DNA of 64,000 bases from Pseudonocardia hierapolitana (GCF_007994075.1 NZ_VIWU01000001.1:4650001-4714000); one strand, 5' to 3'. Counted from the stretch's first letter, positions 24,311 to 33,816 are shown. Notes: generated by a model from the sequence alone, not told the origin. A program made the numbers and translations.

Positions 24311-25249
24311 TCACTCCTCGCTGCGCAGCAGCCGCAGCTGCAGGGCCGTCACCAGCGCGACCACGACCACCAGCACGATCGACAGGGCGGTCGCCGCCCC
24401 GAGCTGCAGCTGCACGAAGGCGCGCTTGTAGATGTGGAGGACGACGGTCGTCGTCGCGGATCCCGGGCCGCCGCCCGTGAGGATGTAGAACTGGGTGAAC
24501 GCCAGCAGCGAGCCGATCACCGAGATCACCAGGCTCATCGCGATCGTGCGGCGCAGCATCGGGATCGTGATCCGCCACTCCTGCTGCCACCAGCTCGCGC
24601 CGTCGAGGTCGGCGGACTCGTAGACCTCGCGGGGGATGGCCTGCATCCCGGCCATCAGCAGCAGCATCGTCAGGCCCGCGACGCCCCAGATCACGAGCAC
24701 CGAGATCAGCACGGTGGCCAGCGCGCCGTCCACGAGCCACGCGGTGCTGCCGTCGGTGATGCCGAGGGCCGCGAGCACGAGGTTGATCGCGCCGCTGTTC
24801 GGCTGCGCCTCCAGCAGCGTGATGAACGACAGCGTCGTCAGCCCCACCACGAACGGCAGGAAGAACACCGTGCGCAGCAGCGTCGCGCCCCGGCGCCTGC
24901 TGCGCACCAGCACGGCGAGCGCGTAGCCGAGCACGAGGATCGGCAGCGTCACGATCGCCGTGTAGAGCAGCGTGTAGCCGACGGCCGCCGCGAAGCCGAT
25001 GTCGCTGCCGATGCTCACGTAGTTCGTGAGGCCGCTGGGTTCGACCTGCCCGATCAGCGGCCAGTTCGTGAACGAGATCCCGAGCGCGAACAGCAGCGGC
25101 ACCAGGACGAACACCGCGATCATCGCCAGTGCGGGCGCCACCAGCAGCAGGCCGGTGCGGGGCGGGTGGGTGAGCGAGTGCTGCCGCTTCCGGGCCGGTG
25201 CCGCATCGGGCGCCCGGCGCGCCGCAGACGCGGACAGCACGGCGCTCAT
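24311..25249 (-). CDS. carbohydrate ABC transporter permease (MalF type)
   Basis: A 312-residue inner-membrane permease with six helices, a short basic N-terminal tail and the EAA loop 'YESADLDGASWWQQEWRITIP'. It pairs with the MalG-type permease at 23187. The ATG at 25249 overlaps the stop of the binding-protein gene (ATGA). No ATPase gene is in the operon; in actinobacteria a shared MsiK-type ATPase encoded elsewhere usually energises such importers. Confidence 0.92.
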   Translation of the reverse strand: MSAVLSASAARRAPDAAPARKRQHSLTHPPRTGLLLVAPALAMIAVFVLVPLLFALGISFTNWPLIGQVEPSGLTNYVSIGSDIGFAAAVGYTLLYTAIVTLPILVLGYALAVLVRSRRRGATLLRTVFFLPFVVGLTTLSFITLLEAQPNSGAINLVLAALGITDGSTAWLVDGALATVLISVLVIWGVAGLTMLLLMAGMQAIPREVYESADLDGASWWQQEWRITIPMLRRTIAMSLVISVIGSLLAFTQFYILTGGGPGSATTTVVLHIYKRAFVQLQLGAATALSIVLVVVVALVTALQLRLLRSEE

Positions 25250-26571
25250 GCGCGGGCCTGCCCGAGGATCCGGTCGTAGCCCTCTTGCGCTTCTGTCATT
25301 GCCGCCTCGATCTCGCCGTCGAAGACCGCGCGGCGGAACATCGTGAGCCACGGGCCGTCCGGCTGGTTGTAGATCTCGTTGTAGGACAGCGTCTTGGGTG
25401 CGTAGCCCTCCTGCTGCTGCAGCAGCGGGGGGAGGACCAGCGGGTACCGCGCGGCGAACTCCGGCGTCGCGACGTCGGAGCGGACGGGCGTGTACCCGCC
25501 CTCGGGCAGCGCGGACTGCTGCGGGAGGTCGAGCGCGAACCTCATGAACTCCCACGCGCCGGACGCGTTGGTGGCGCCGCGCGGGATGCACATGTTGTCG
25601 CCACCGTCGAAGAACGCCCGGCCGCCGTCCGGACCGGGCAGCAGCCGGACCGTCGTCGCGGCCACGAGCGCCGGGTCGGCGTCCGAGGTCACGGTGCTGT
25701 AGTTGGTGGGCATCATCCCGATGCGGCCCGCCCGGAAGTCCGACCCCCAGCGCGATGCGTCGTCGGCGAAGTTCTCCGGCGGCACCAGCCCGTCGGCCCA
25801 CAGCGCCCGGTAGAACTCGAGCATCCGCGCCACCGCGTCGTTGCCGGCGACGTTGCCGGACTGGGCGCCGACCTCGCCCTTGATCAGGTCGGTGTCGGCC
25901 GCCCAGACGTGCGGCTGCACCACGAACCCGAGCGCACCGGTCGCGTTGCCGGGGAACGTCCAGCCGCGGACGTCCCCACCGAGCGCGGTGATCCGCCGCG
26001 CCGCGTCGAGCAGGGAGTCGAGGTCGGTGGTGGCCTCGTCGACGTCGAGCCCGGCCTGCTCGAACAGCCGCGTGTTGCAGAACAGAGCGGAGTTGTCGGC
26101 GAGGTAGGGGACGGCGAAGCGGCGCTCGCCGACCGTGCCCAGCGCGAGGTGCCCCGGGCTGAGCCGGTCGCCGAAGTCCAGCTGCGCGATCAGGTCCGTG
26201 AGGTCGGTGAACGCGTCGCGGAAGACGAACAGCAGCGAGTTGATGTCGTCGATGTCCACCAGGTCCGGCACGTCCCGGGCCCGGATCGCGGTGGCGAGCT
26301 TCGTGACGTACTGGACGTCCGGAATCGGGGTCAGCTCGACGACGAGCCGGTCCTGGCTCGCGTTGAACGCATCCACCACCGCAGTGAGCCCGGTCTGCGT
26401 GTTGGCCCGGCACCATACGCGCACGCTGCCGGTGGCCGAGGTGCCGAAGCCGGGCGCCGTGGTGTCCGGCGCCGGGAGCACCGAGCTGCACGCCGGCAGC
26501 CCGGCGGCCAGCGCGCCGAGACCGGCGAGGCGGAGGAAACCGCGGCGTGAGGTCGTCGGTGAGGTCAACAC
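25246..26571 (-). CDS. extracellular sugar-binding lipoprotein
   Basis: A 441-residue solute-binding protein of the family-1 (MalE-like) type. The N-terminus has twin arginines (Arg9-Arg10 in SRRGFLRL) and the lipobox LPAC with Cys28, so it is probably exported by Tat and lipid-anchored. The mature part has 'VPDLVDIDDINSLL' and 'GRIGMMPTNYSTV', usual for sugar binders. It sits between the GH127 glycosidase and the permeases. An arabinose-containing ligand is an inference from GH127. Confidence 0.92.
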   Translation of the reverse strand: MLTSPTTSRRGFLRLAGLGALAAGLPACSSVLPAPDTTAPGFGTSATGSVRVWCRANTQTGLTAVVDAFNASQDRLVVELTPIPDVQYVTKLATAIRARDVPDLVDIDDINSLLFVFRDAFTDLTDLIAQLDFGDRLSPGHLALGTVGERRFAVPYLADNSALFCNTRLFEQAGLDVDEATTDLDSLLDAARRITALGGDVRGWTFPGNATGALGFVVQPHVWAADTDLIKGEVGAQSGNVAGNDAVARMLEFYRALWADGLVPPENFADDASRWGSDFRAGRIGMMPTNYSTVTSDADPALVAATTVRLLPGPDGGRAFFDGGDNMCIPRGATNASGAWEFMRFALDLPQQSALPEGGYTPVRSDVATPEFAARYPLVLPPLLQQQEGYAPKTLSYNEIYNQPDGPWLTMFRRAVFDGEIEAAMTEAQEGYDRILGQARA

Positions 26572-26595
26572 TGTCCTCTCCTGCGGGAGCCGGGA

Positions 26596-28395
26596 TCAGG
26601 TGGTGGGGATCCAGACGCGCATCGGGGCGGGGCCGCGGTTGGCCCAGGCGTAGTACGGCACGAGGGTCAGCCCACCCGCGGTGACGACGGTGACGCCGCC
26701 GAGCAGGTCGGGGCGGTGCTCGCTCGACCGCGGGGCGTCCGGGTCGATGCGCACGTCGTCGACCGGGGTGTCGTGGTCGGCCTGCTCGGCGGCGTACACG
26801 AGCGGGCCGCGCTCCAGCGCGATGCAGCCGCGCACCGCGTCGACGCGGGGGTGCGCCGTGGTGGTGCGCACCTCCATCGGCAGCCGCAGCTCCACGACGT
26901 CGCCCGCCGCGGCGTCGATGTGGACGTAACCGGGCGGCGCCGGCCGCGTGCCGATCGTGGCTCCCTCCGCCCACGCGGGCACGCGCAGTGAGAGCCGGAA
27001 CGGGCCGGGGGCGGCGTCGACGCGCACCCGCACGAGCCCGTCCCATGGGTAGTCGGTCTCGACGGTCAGCGTCGTCCCGCCCGCCGTGATCGTGCCCGGC
27101 GCGTACTGGTGCAGCTGGACGCCGCTGCCGTCGTGCGTGGCGAGGTAGCCCTCCAGACCGGAGAGCGTGCGCATGACGTTGGGCGGGCAACAGGCGCAGT
27201 CGAACCAACCACGACGGCCGTGGGCGGGGGAGCGGTTGCCGTCGGCGTGGGCGTCGCTGCGGTGCTGCAGCAGGTTGACGTAGAAGTACTCGGTGCCCGA
27301 CAGCGAGACCCCGGCCAGGAAGCCGTTGTAGAGCATGCGCTCGATCGCGTCGGCGTAGCGGGCGTCGCCGGTGGCGAGCAGCATCCGCCATGCCCACTGG
27401 ACGCCGCCGATCGCCGCGCACGTCTCGGCGTAGGCGCGGTCGGTGGGCAGCTCGTACGGGTCGCCGAACGCCTCGCCCTCCCAGCGCGCGCCCAGCCCGC
27501 CGGTCACGTACGTCTTCGTGGCCGTCATGTGGTCGAACTGGGTGCGCAGCGCCTGCAGGAGCTCCTCGTCGCCCAGCTCGGCGGCCACGTCGGCGGCGCC
27601 CGCCGCGAGGTAGACCGCACGCACGGCGTGGCCCTCGACGGTGGTGGCCTCGCGCACCGGCACCCGGTCGGAGAAGTACGTGGGCTCCTTGCCGTAGGCC
27701 GCGATCAGGCCGCGCCCGCGGGCCTCGACGAAGTAGCGGGCCAGCTCCAGGTGGCGCGGGTCGGCGGCCTCGCGGTACAGCTCGACCAGCGCCATCTCGA
27801 TCACCGGGTGACCGTCGACGTCGTGGCGGCGGTCCTCGCCGAACGTCCCGGCCAGGTGGTCGGCGAGCCTCACCGCGACGTCGAGCAGCGCGGTGTCGCC
27901 GGTGCAGCGCACCTGGGCCACTGCCGCCTGGATCAGGTGCCCCGCGCAGTAGTGCTCGTGACTCCACGGCAGGTCGGTGTAGCGCCTGTTCCCGTGCCGG
28001 ACCTGCACGACGGAGTTCAGGTAGCCGTCGTCGGCCTGGGCCGCGGCGATGATCCGGGTGACCTCCCGCTGCATCTCCAGCAGCTCGTCCGAGGGCTGAC
28101 GGGCGTACTCCCAGGCCACGGCCTCGAGCCACTTGTAGACGTCGGAGTCGGCGAAGACCGGCCCGATCGCCTCGCCATCGGCCCGGCCGGCGGCGATGCG
28201 CAGGTTCTGGAGGTTGCCCGCCTCTTCCAGCCGCTGCAGCCCGACCCGGACGGCCGATGCGTTGGCCCCCTGCCGCTCGGCCCAGAAGCCGCCGATCCGG
28301 ACGTCGCCGATGCCGAGCGGGTGCAGTGCCACCCGGGCCCCGTCCGTCGGGGCGGCGGGGCCGCGCGTGCCGGTCGAGGACGAGGTCGCCGTCAT
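26596..28395 (-). CDS. GH127 (DUF1680) beta-L-arabinofuranosidase-type glycosidase
   Basis: A 599-residue glycosidase of the DUF1680/GH127 family, which cleaves terminal beta-L-arabinofuranosyl residues. The metal/nucleophile residues are recognisable: 'AETCAAIG' with Glu near 324, and 'CACCPPNVMR' with cysteines near 400-403, one being the nucleophile. 'DLPWSHEHYCAGHLIQAAVA' is another family block. There is no signal peptide, so imported oligosaccharides are cleaved in the cytoplasm. It is the first gene of the operon; the ATG at 28395 has AGGAG upstream. Confidence 0.9.
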   Translation of the reverse strand: MTATSSSTGTRGPAAPTDGARVALHPLGIGDVRIGGFWAERQGANASAVRVGLQRLEEAGNLQNLRIAAGRADGEAIGPVFADSDVYKWLEAVAWEYARQPSDELLEMQREVTRIIAAAQADDGYLNSVVQVRHGNRRYTDLPWSHEHYCAGHLIQAAVAQVRCTGDTALLDVAVRLADHLAGTFGEDRRHDVDGHPVIEMALVELYREAADPRHLELARYFVEARGRGLIAAYGKEPTYFSDRVPVREATTVEGHAVRAVYLAAGAADVAAELGDEELLQALRTQFDHMTATKTYVTGGLGARWEGEAFGDPYELPTDRAYAETCAAIGGVQWAWRMLLATGDARYADAIERMLYNGFLAGVSLSGTEYFYVNLLQHRSDAHADGNRSPAHGRRGWFDCACCPPNVMRTLSGLEGYLATHDGSGVQLHQYAPGTITAGGTTLTVETDYPWDGLVRVRVDAAPGPFRLSLRVPAWAEGATIGTRPAPPGYVHIDAAAGDVVELRLPMEVRTTTAHPRVDAVRGCIALERGPLVYAAEQADHDTPVDDVRIDPDAPRSSEHRPDLLGGVTVVTAGGLTLVPYYAWANRGPAPMRVWIPTT

Positions 28396-28414
28396 GCCAC
28401 TCCTGCGTGTGTTG

Positions 28415-28439
28415 CGGAAAATCAGGAATTCGTTTTCCG
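28415..28439. promoter_or_regulatory. LacI-type operator
   Basis: CGGAAAA-N11-TTTTCCG is a perfect 7-bp inverted repeat 20 bp upstream of the GH127 start and between it and the divergent LacI gene. It is AT-rich against a very GC-rich background, typical of LacI-family sites. Confidence 0.65.
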
Positions 28440-28535
28440 ACAGACCGTAGGCCTGTCGCCGAGGCGTAGTCAAGGGCAGCTCCGTTGCGGACGCGAGTAC
28501 GCTGCATCATCCGGAACGCACGGAAAGGAGTGTCG

Positions 28536-29534
28536 GTGACGAGTGGCCGTACCGGCGCCGTCCGCATCACCGACGTCGCCGCGCTCGCCGGGGTGTCGCC
28601 CGGCACCGCGTCGAAGGCGCTCAACGACACCGGTCAGCTGCGCGCGGAGACCCGCGAGCGGGTCCGGCGGGCCGCGGAGCAGCTCGGGTTCACCCCGGAC
28701 GGCCGCGGGCGCGCGCTGTCGTCCGGGCGCAGCTACACGGTCGGGCTGATCACCACCGACAGCTCGGGGCGGTTCAGCATCCCGATCATGCTCGGGGCCG
28801 AGGACGCGCTCTCCGCCGGCGAGATGGCGCTGCTGCTCTGCGACACCCGGGACGACCCGGTGCGCGAGCAGCACTACGTCCGAACGCTGCTCGCCCGCGG
28901 GGTCGACGGCATCATCGTCACGGGCAGGCGCACCGAGCCGCGCGCGCCGATCAAGGTGCCGATCCCGGTCGTGTACGCGTTCTCCAGTTCCACCGATCCG
29001 GCCGACGCCTCCGTCGTGGTCGACGACCACGGCGGCGCCACCAGCGCCGTCGGGCACCTCCTGGACATCGGCCGCACGGCGATCGCGCACGTCACGGGGC
29101 CGGAGCGGCACCGCAGTGCCGTCGAACGCGCCCGGGCGGCCACCGGCACGGCGGGCGCCGCGTTCCGCGGGCCCGCTCTCTACGGGGAGTGGAGCGAGCG
29201 GTGGGGTCGGGCCGCGGTGGACCTGCTGCTGCGCGCCCACCCGGACCTCGACGCCGTGTCCTGCGGCAGCGACCAGATCGCCCGGGGCGTCTGCGAGCGG
29301 CTGCGGGAGCTGGGCAGGCGGATCCCCGACGACGTCGCCGTCACCGGCTACGACAACTGGGACGTGATGGCCCTCGCGTGCCGCCCGTCGCTCACCACCG
29401 TGGACCTGGAGTTGGAGGAGCTGGGCCGCCGGGCCGCCGGAATGCTGCTCGACGCCGTGGCCGGGCGGCCGCACCGCGGCACGCTCGAGATGCCGACCCG
29501 CCTGGTGATCCGTGCCTCGACCCTGCCCGACTGA
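28536..29534 (+). CDS. LacI-family transcriptional repressor
   Basis: A 332-residue repressor. The N-terminal 'RITDVAALAGVSPGTASKALN' is the LacI helix-turn-helix, the 'ALSSGRSYTVGLI' hinge follows, and then a periplasmic-binding-protein-like ligand domain ('DAVSCGSDQIARGVCERLRELG', 'VAVTGYDNWDVMAL'). The GTG at 28536 is 5 nt after AAAGGAG. It is divergent from the GH127-ABC operon with an operator between, so a sugar released by GH127 is the expected inducer. Confidence 0.92.
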   Translation: MTSGRTGAVRITDVAALAGVSPGTASKALNDTGQLRAETRERVRRAAEQLGFTPDGRGRALSSGRSYTVGLITTDSSGRFSIPIMLGAEDALSAGEMALLLCDTRDDPVREQHYVRTLLARGVDGIIVTGRRTEPRAPIKVPIPVVYAFSSSTDPADASVVVDDHGGATSAVGHLLDIGRTAIAHVTGPERHRSAVERARAATGTAGAAFRGPALYGEWSERWGRAAVDLLLRAHPDLDAVSCGSDQIARGVCERLRELGRRIPDDVAVTGYDNWDVMALACRPSLTTVDLELEELGRRAAGMLLDAVAGRPHRGTLEMPTRLVIRASTLPD

Positions 29535-29558
29535 CCAGGCGCAAGAATTCATCGTAGG

Positions 29559-30122
29559 ATGAAGTCCGTGGACGTCGGCAGCCGACGCAGGAGGGCCGCC
29601 CTGGCCTCGGCCGCCTTCATGCTGGCAGGGCCCGGCACGGTTGCAGGCGTCGTGCCCTACCTGTTGACCCGCTGGCGGGCCCGCAGCCCGTTGCCGGGCG
29701 GCACCGCAGCGCGGGTGACCGGCACCGTGCTCATCGGCGGGGGTGCCGCCGTGATCACCTCGGCCTTCGCGCGCTTCGTGCGGGAAGGGCTCGGGACGCC
29801 GGTCCCGGTGGCCGCGCCCACCGAGCTGGTGGTCGGCGGGATCTACCGGTACGTGCGCAACCCGATGTACCTCGCACTGGCCTCGACCGTCCTGGGGCAG
29901 GCGCTGGTGCTCGGGCGCGGGCGGCTGCTGTTGTACGTCGGGATCATGTCCGGGCCCGTCGATGCGTACGTGCTCCTGTGCGAGGAGCCGCGGCTCGCGG
30001 CCAGGTTCGGCGAGCAGTACGAGCGCTACCGCGCGGCGGTGCCGCGCTGGCTGCCGCGCCTTCGCCCCTGGAACCCGGAGCAGGAGTTGGGCGATCACGC
30101 GCGCGTAGGCTCGCGCGCGTGA
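29559..30122 (+). CDS. isoprenylcysteine methyltransferase-like membrane protein
   Basis: A 187-residue membrane protein with about four helices. The 'GGIYRYVRNPMYLALAS' block near residues 92-108 and the C-terminal 'EEPRLAARFGEQYERYRAAVPRWLP' are the ICMT/PEMT (NnrU-like) signatures that bind S-adenosylmethionine. The substrate is unknown; bacterial relatives methylate lipids or unidentified targets. Its stop overlaps the fbiA start by 3 nt. The ATG lacks a strong ribosome-binding site, and the GTG at 29568 is an alternative. Confidence 0.78.
   Translation: MKSVDVGSRRRRAALASAAFMLAGPGTVAGVVPYLLTRWRARSPLPGGTAARVTGTVLIGGGAAVITSAFARFVREGLGTPVPVAAPTELVVGGIYRYVRNPMYLALASTVLGQALVLGRGRLLLYVGIMSGPVDAYVLLCEEPRLAARFGEQYERYRAAVPRWLPRLRPWNPEQELGDHARVGSRA
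30106..30111 (+). promoter_or_regulatory. -10 element for fbiA inside the upstream gene
   Basis: TAGGCT lies 7 nt before the fbiA GTG at 30119, within the last codons of the methyltransferase gene. It predicts an internal, leaderless promoter for fbiAB in addition to read-through. Confidence 0.45.
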
Positions 30123-31111
30123 GAGTCACGGTGCTGGTGGGCGGTGTCGGCGGGGCCCGGTTCCTGCTCGGGGTGAAGGCGGCCCTCGGGCTGCCGGCCA
30201 CGGGTGAGGGCGAGTCGGAGCACGAGATCACCGCGGTCGTGAACGTCGGCGACGACGTGTGGATGCACGGCGTGCGGATCTGCCCCGACCTCGACACCTG
30301 CATGTACACCCTGGGCGGCGGCATCGACACCGAACGCGGCTGGGGACGGCTCGGCGAGACGTGGACGGTGCGCGACGAGCTCGCCGCGTACGGCGCCGAA
30401 CCCACGTGGTTCGGGCTCGGCGACCGCGACCTCGCCACCCACCTGGTGCGCACCCGGATGCTCCGCGCCGGCTACGCGCTCTCCGACGTCACCGCGGCGT
30501 TGTGCGAGCGCTGGCGTCCCGGTGTCCGGCTGCTGCCGGCCACCGACGACCGGGTGGAGACGCACGTGGTCGTGGACGACCCCGACACCGGCCCACAGGC
30601 CCGCAAGGCGATCCACTTCCAGGAGTGGTGGGTGCGCTTCCACGCCGAGCCGACCGCCCACGAGATCGTCTCCGTCGGTGCGGAGCAGGCGAACGTGCTG
30701 CCGGCCGCGCGCGACGCGATCCGCGACGCCGACGCCGTGCTGCTCGCCCCGTCGAACCCGGTGGTGAGCATCGGCACGATCCTCGCCGTCCCCGGCGTGC
30801 GCGACGCCCTGCGCGAGACGAGGGCGAAGGTCGTGGGGCTCTCGCCGATCGTCGGCGGCAAGCCGGTGCGCGGGATGGCCGACGCCTGCCTCACCGCGAT
30901 CGGCGTGGAGACCACGGCCGAGGCCGTCGGGCGGCATCTCGGGGCGCGCGCCGACGGCGGGGTGCTCGACGGCTGGCTCGTGCACAGCGGCGACACCGCA
31001 GAGGTGCCGGGGGTCGAGGTGCGGTCCGTGCCCCTGCTGATGACCGACGTCGAGGCCACCGCGGAGATGGCCCGGCGCGCCCTGGAGCTGGCGGGGACCA
31101 CCGTTGCGTGA
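30119..31111 (+). CDS. fbiA: 2-phospho-L-lactate transferase (coenzyme F420 synthesis)
   Basis: A 330-residue CofD/FbiA protein that transfers the phospho-lactate or phosphoenolpyruvate moiety onto the deazaflavin FO to form (dehydro-)F420-0. '[16 protein letters not shown]' near the N-terminus, '[22 protein letters not shown]' and '[14 protein letters not shown]' are family signatures. It overlaps fbiB by 8 nt. It is the first committed gene of the F420 tail assembly visible here. Confidence 0.95.
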   Translation: MRVTVLVGGVGGARFLLGVKAALGLPATGEGESEHEITAVVNVGDDVWMHGVRICPDLDTCMYTLGGGIDTERGWGRLGETWTVRDELAAYGAEPTWFGLGDRDLATHLVRTRMLRAGYALSDVTAALCERWRPGVRLLPATDDRVETHVVVDDPDTGPQARKAIHFQEWWVRFHAEPTAHEIVSVGAEQANVLPAARDAIRDADAVLLAPSNPVVSIGTILAVPGVRDALRETRAKVVGLSPIVGGKPVRGMADACLTAIGVETTAEAVGRHLGARADGGVLDGWLVHSGDTAEVPGVEVRSVPLLMTDVEATAEMARRALELAGTTVA

Positions 31112-32303
31112 TCACGCCGCCCCCGAGGGCCTCACCGTCCTCCCGGTCCGCGGGCTGCCGGACTTCCGCCCCGGTGACGACCTGGCCGGTGCACTGGCCG
31201 CGGCGGCGCCGTGGCTCGAGGACGGCGACGTCGTCGTCGTCACGTCCAAGGTGTTCTCCAAGGTCGAGGGCAGGCTCGTCCCGGCTCCCACCGATCCCGA
31301 GGCGCGCGACGCGCTGCGGCGCGAGCTCGTCCTCGCCGAGACCGAGCGGGTGCTCGCCCGCCGCGGGCGGACCCTGATCGTCCAGGGGAAGCTCGGCATC
31401 GTGCAGGCCGCGGCGGGGGTCGACGGCTCGAACGTGCGGCGCGACGAGCTCGCCCTCCTCCCCGCCGACCCGGACGCGAGCGCCGCCCGGTTGCGGGCCG
31501 ATCTGAAGCGGCTGATCGGCGTCGACGTGGCGGTGCTCGTCACCGACACGCTCGGCCGCACCTGGCGGGTGGGGCAGACCGACGTCGCGATCGGCTCGTC
31601 CGGGCTGCCCGTGCTGCACCGCTACGAGGGCATGCACGACGCCGAGGGCAACGAGCTGCTGGTCACCGAGGTCGCGCTGGCCGACGAGCTGGCGGCGGCC
31701 GCCGACCTGGCCAAGGGGAAGCTCGGTGGGTTGCCGGTGGCGGTGGTCCGCGGCCTGAGCCCGGTGGACGACGGCTCCACCGCGCGCGACCTCGTCCGCC
31801 CGGTCGAGGAGGACCTGTTCTGGCTCGGTACCGAGGAGGCCATCGCCCAAGGCAGGCGCGAGGCCGTCCTGCTGCGGCGCGACAGCGACGAGTTCGCCGA
31901 CGAGCAGGTGGACGAGTCCGCGGTCCGGCGCGCGGCGGGCGCTGCGCTCGCGACCGAGCCGACGATCAGGTTCGCCTGGCTGCGTGACCGGGACCGCCGC
32001 GCCGCGCTGCTCGACGCGCTGGCCGACGAGCGTCTGCGTCGCGCTCCGGAACTCGTGCTCGCCTTCTCCGCAGGCGCGGATCCACTGGCCGCGGGCGCCG
32101 GCGTGCAGTCGTTCCGGGTTGCGCTGGCCACCGAGGGCCTCGCCTCGTACTGGACGGCGTCGATCGCGACGGACCTGGTCCGCGGCTTCGTCGACATCCC
32201 GCCCGGCTGGCAGCTGCGCGGCGCCGTCGGCGTGGGCGTGCCGGCCGAACCGCCGCAGCCGCGTTCCCCCGGCGACCCGGCCACCGGGCTCGTCGAGTGG
32301 TAG
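31104..32303 (+). CDS. fbiB: coenzyme F420:gamma-glutamyl ligase / oxidoreductase
   Basis: A 399-residue two-domain protein. Residues ~10-245 are the CofE-type ligase ('[16 protein letters not shown]', '[21 protein letters not shown]'), which adds glutamates to F420-0. Residues ~255-399 are the nitroreductase-like FMN domain ('[21 protein letters not shown]'). The second domain is about 50 residues shorter than in M. tuberculosis FbiB (448 aa) and lacks the RRSVRRF-type FMN arginine motif. The TTG start at 31104 overlaps fbiA, and the stop overlaps the NUDIX start. Confidence 0.93.
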   Translation: MRDHAAPEGLTVLPVRGLPDFRPGDDLAGALAAAAPWLEDGDVVVVTSKVFSKVEGRLVPAPTDPEARDALRRELVLAETERVLARRGRTLIVQGKLGIVQAAAGVDGSNVRRDELALLPADPDASAARLRADLKRLIGVDVAVLVTDTLGRTWRVGQTDVAIGSSGLPVLHRYEGMHDAEGNELLVTEVALADELAAAADLAKGKLGGLPVAVVRGLSPVDDGSTARDLVRPVEEDLFWLGTEEAIAQGRREAVLLRRDSDEFADEQVDESAVRRAAGAALATEPTIRFAWLRDRDRRAALLDALADERLRRAPELVLAFSAGADPLAAGAGVQSFRVALATEGLASYWTASIATDLVRGFVDIPPGWQLRGAVGVGVPAEPPQPRSPGDPATGLVEW

Positions 32304-32839
32304 CGCCCGCCACGGCGGCCGCGGAGCTGCGCGCCTGGGAACCACCGGACCCGGGGCAGCAGGGCCTGCGGCACGCGCTGCTCGCCTTCATCGACGCCCG
32401 CCCGGAGGACGCGTGCTCGCGTTCCTGCGTACCCGGCCACCTCACCGCGTCGGCGCTCGTGGTCGACGCCGCCGCTGAGCACACGCTGCTCACCCTGCAC
32501 CCGCGGGTGGGGCGCTGGATCCAGCTGGGCGGGCACTGCGAGTCCGGCGACCCCTCGCTCGCCGGTGCGGCGCTGCGGGAGGCCACCGAGGAGTCGGGCA
32601 TGGACGGGCTCGTGATCGACCCGGAGCCGCTGCACGTCGACGTCCACCCGATCACGTGCTCGCTCGGCCTGCCGACCCGGCACCTCGACGTCCGGTTCCT
32701 CGTGCGGGCGCCCGCCGGGGCCGTGCCGCGGATCAGCGAGGAGTCCGACGACCTGCGCTGGTGGCCCCTCGACGCCCTCCCGGGCGACACCGACACCGTC
32801 CCTGCGATGGTCGCCGCGGCCCGCCACCGCCTCTCCTGA
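32297..32839 (+). CDS. NUDIX hydrolase
   Basis: A 180-residue protein. The NUDIX box is visible from '[19 protein letters not shown]' through 'TEESG', with the catalytic REATEE core, so it hydrolyses a nucleoside-diphosphate-linked substrate in a Mg-dependent way. The GTG at 32297 overlaps the fbiB stop (GTGGTAG), making it the third gene of the fbiAB operon. A house-cleaning role for F420-pathway nucleotides is inference. Confidence 0.9.
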   Translation: MVAPATAAAELRAWEPPDPGQQGLRHALLAFIDARPEDACSRSCVPGHLTASALVVDAAAEHTLLTLHPRVGRWIQLGGHCESGDPSLAGAALREATEESGMDGLVIDPEPLHVDVHPITCSLGLPTRHLDVRFLVRAPAGAVPRISEESDDLRWWPLDALPGDTDTVPAMVAAARHRLS

Positions 32840-32840
32840 C

Positions 32841-32985
32841 GCCCGACTCGCCGTGTCCGGATGCCCGACTCGGCGTGTCCGGATGCCCGACTCGCCGTGT
32901 CCGGATGCCCGACTCGCCGTGGCGGAACGTCGGACTCGCGGGGTGGTGGGCGAGTCGTGCGTCCCGACACGGCGAGTCCGACGTT
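32841..32985. repeat. family-C repeats: 22-bp tandem units plus 14-bp inverted repeat
   Basis: The unit GCCCGACTCGCCGTGTCCGG plus AT is repeated at 32841, 32863, 32885 and (partly) 32907. It is followed by a perfect inverted repeat, AACGTCGGACTCGC (32926-32939) with its complement at 32972-32985. The region lies between convergent genes and can end both transcripts. The same GAGTCCGACGTT motif forms the stem at 44844-44933, another convergent gap. Confidence 0.8.
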
Positions 32986-33018
32986 CGAGCACGGTGAGTC
33001 GTGCGTTCTGGTGCGCCG

Positions 33019-33792
33019 TCAGCGCCAGAAGAGGAGCTCCGAGTAGCCCGCGAACGCGAGGCGGGCGTCTCCGCCGACCGCTGCGAACACCGTGCCGCCC
33101 GCCTGGAAGAACACCGAGCTGACGCCCGGCACGCTGATGATCAGCACGAACAGCACGAGCGGAGCCCACGGCCGCACGCGGGCCGCCATCCGGCGCGTGT
33201 TCGGTGACAGGAACGGCTCGATCACGCCGAACCCGTCGAGGCCGGGGATCGGCAGGATGTTGAGGACGAACGCGATCACCTGGATGAACGCGAGGCACGA
33301 CAGCCCGATCGCGAGTCCGATCGGCATCTCCACGAGCGCGACGGCCGCCGTGAGCAGCCCGCCGATCACCAGGTTCGTCGCGGGACCGGCCAGCGACACG
33401 AGGCTCTGCACGCCCCGCGACCGGATCGCCCCGTGGTTGATCCACACTGCTCCACCGGGGAGCGGGATCCCACCCACGAGGAGGATCACGATCGGGAGCA
33501 CGAACGACAGCCCGACGTCGGTGTAGCGGCGGATGTCGAGGGTGAGGTAGCCCTTGGCGCGCACCGAGTGGTCGCCCCCGCGATACGCCACGGCGGCGTG
33601 CCCGAACTCGTGCAGGCACAGTGACACGGCCCACCCGCCCAGCACGAGCAGCACGATCCCGGTCGTGAGCAGTGCCGAGGAGCCCTCGGCGATCGCGTAG
33701 GGCGTGCCGGTCACGGTGAGTAGGGCTCCGCCGATGGTGACCGCCAGGAGCAGTAGGAACCACGGACTGACCCGATGGGGTTCGACACGCAC
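33019..33792 (-). CDS. site-2 protease family (M50) membrane metalloprotease
   Basis: A 257-residue protein with about six membrane helices. The zinc motif HEFGH lies in 'LCLHEFGHAAVAYRGGDHS' and the third ligand in 'NILPIPGLDGFGV', the NxxPxxxxDG motif of intramembrane proteases. It is of the compact, PDZ-less type (like Rv1647-neighbour and SpoIVFB relatives). Substrates are unknown; anti-sigma factors are typical of the family. The GTG start at 33792 lies 166 bp from the divergent whiB2. Confidence 0.88.
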   Translation of the reverse strand: MRVEPHRVSPWFLLLLAVTIGGALLTVTGTPYAIAEGSSALLTTGIVLLVLGGWAVSLCLHEFGHAAVAYRGGDHSVRAKGYLTLDIRRYTDVGLSFVLPIVILLVGGIPLPGGAVWINHGAIRSRGVQSLVSLAGPATNLVIGGLLTAAVALVEMPIGLAIGLSCLAFIQVIAFVLNILPIPGLDGFGVIEPFLSPNTRRMAARVRPWAPLVLFVLIISVPGVSSVFFQAGGTVFAAVGGDARLAFAGYSELLFWR

Positions 33793-33816
33793 CGGATCAT
33801 TGTCCTGACCGGGCGA

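Noticed and set aside
24311..28630. A single very long open frame on the minus strand (about 1,400 codons) through the sugar operon
   Set aside because: Only its last 312 codons (MalF permease) look like protein; the rest is Arg/Gly/Pro-rich antisense or out-of-frame reading of the binding-protein and GH127 genes, an effect of very high GC.
32841..32928. Possible CRISPR array (22-bp units)
   Set aside because: The units are directly tandem with no unique spacers, and no cas genes are present.
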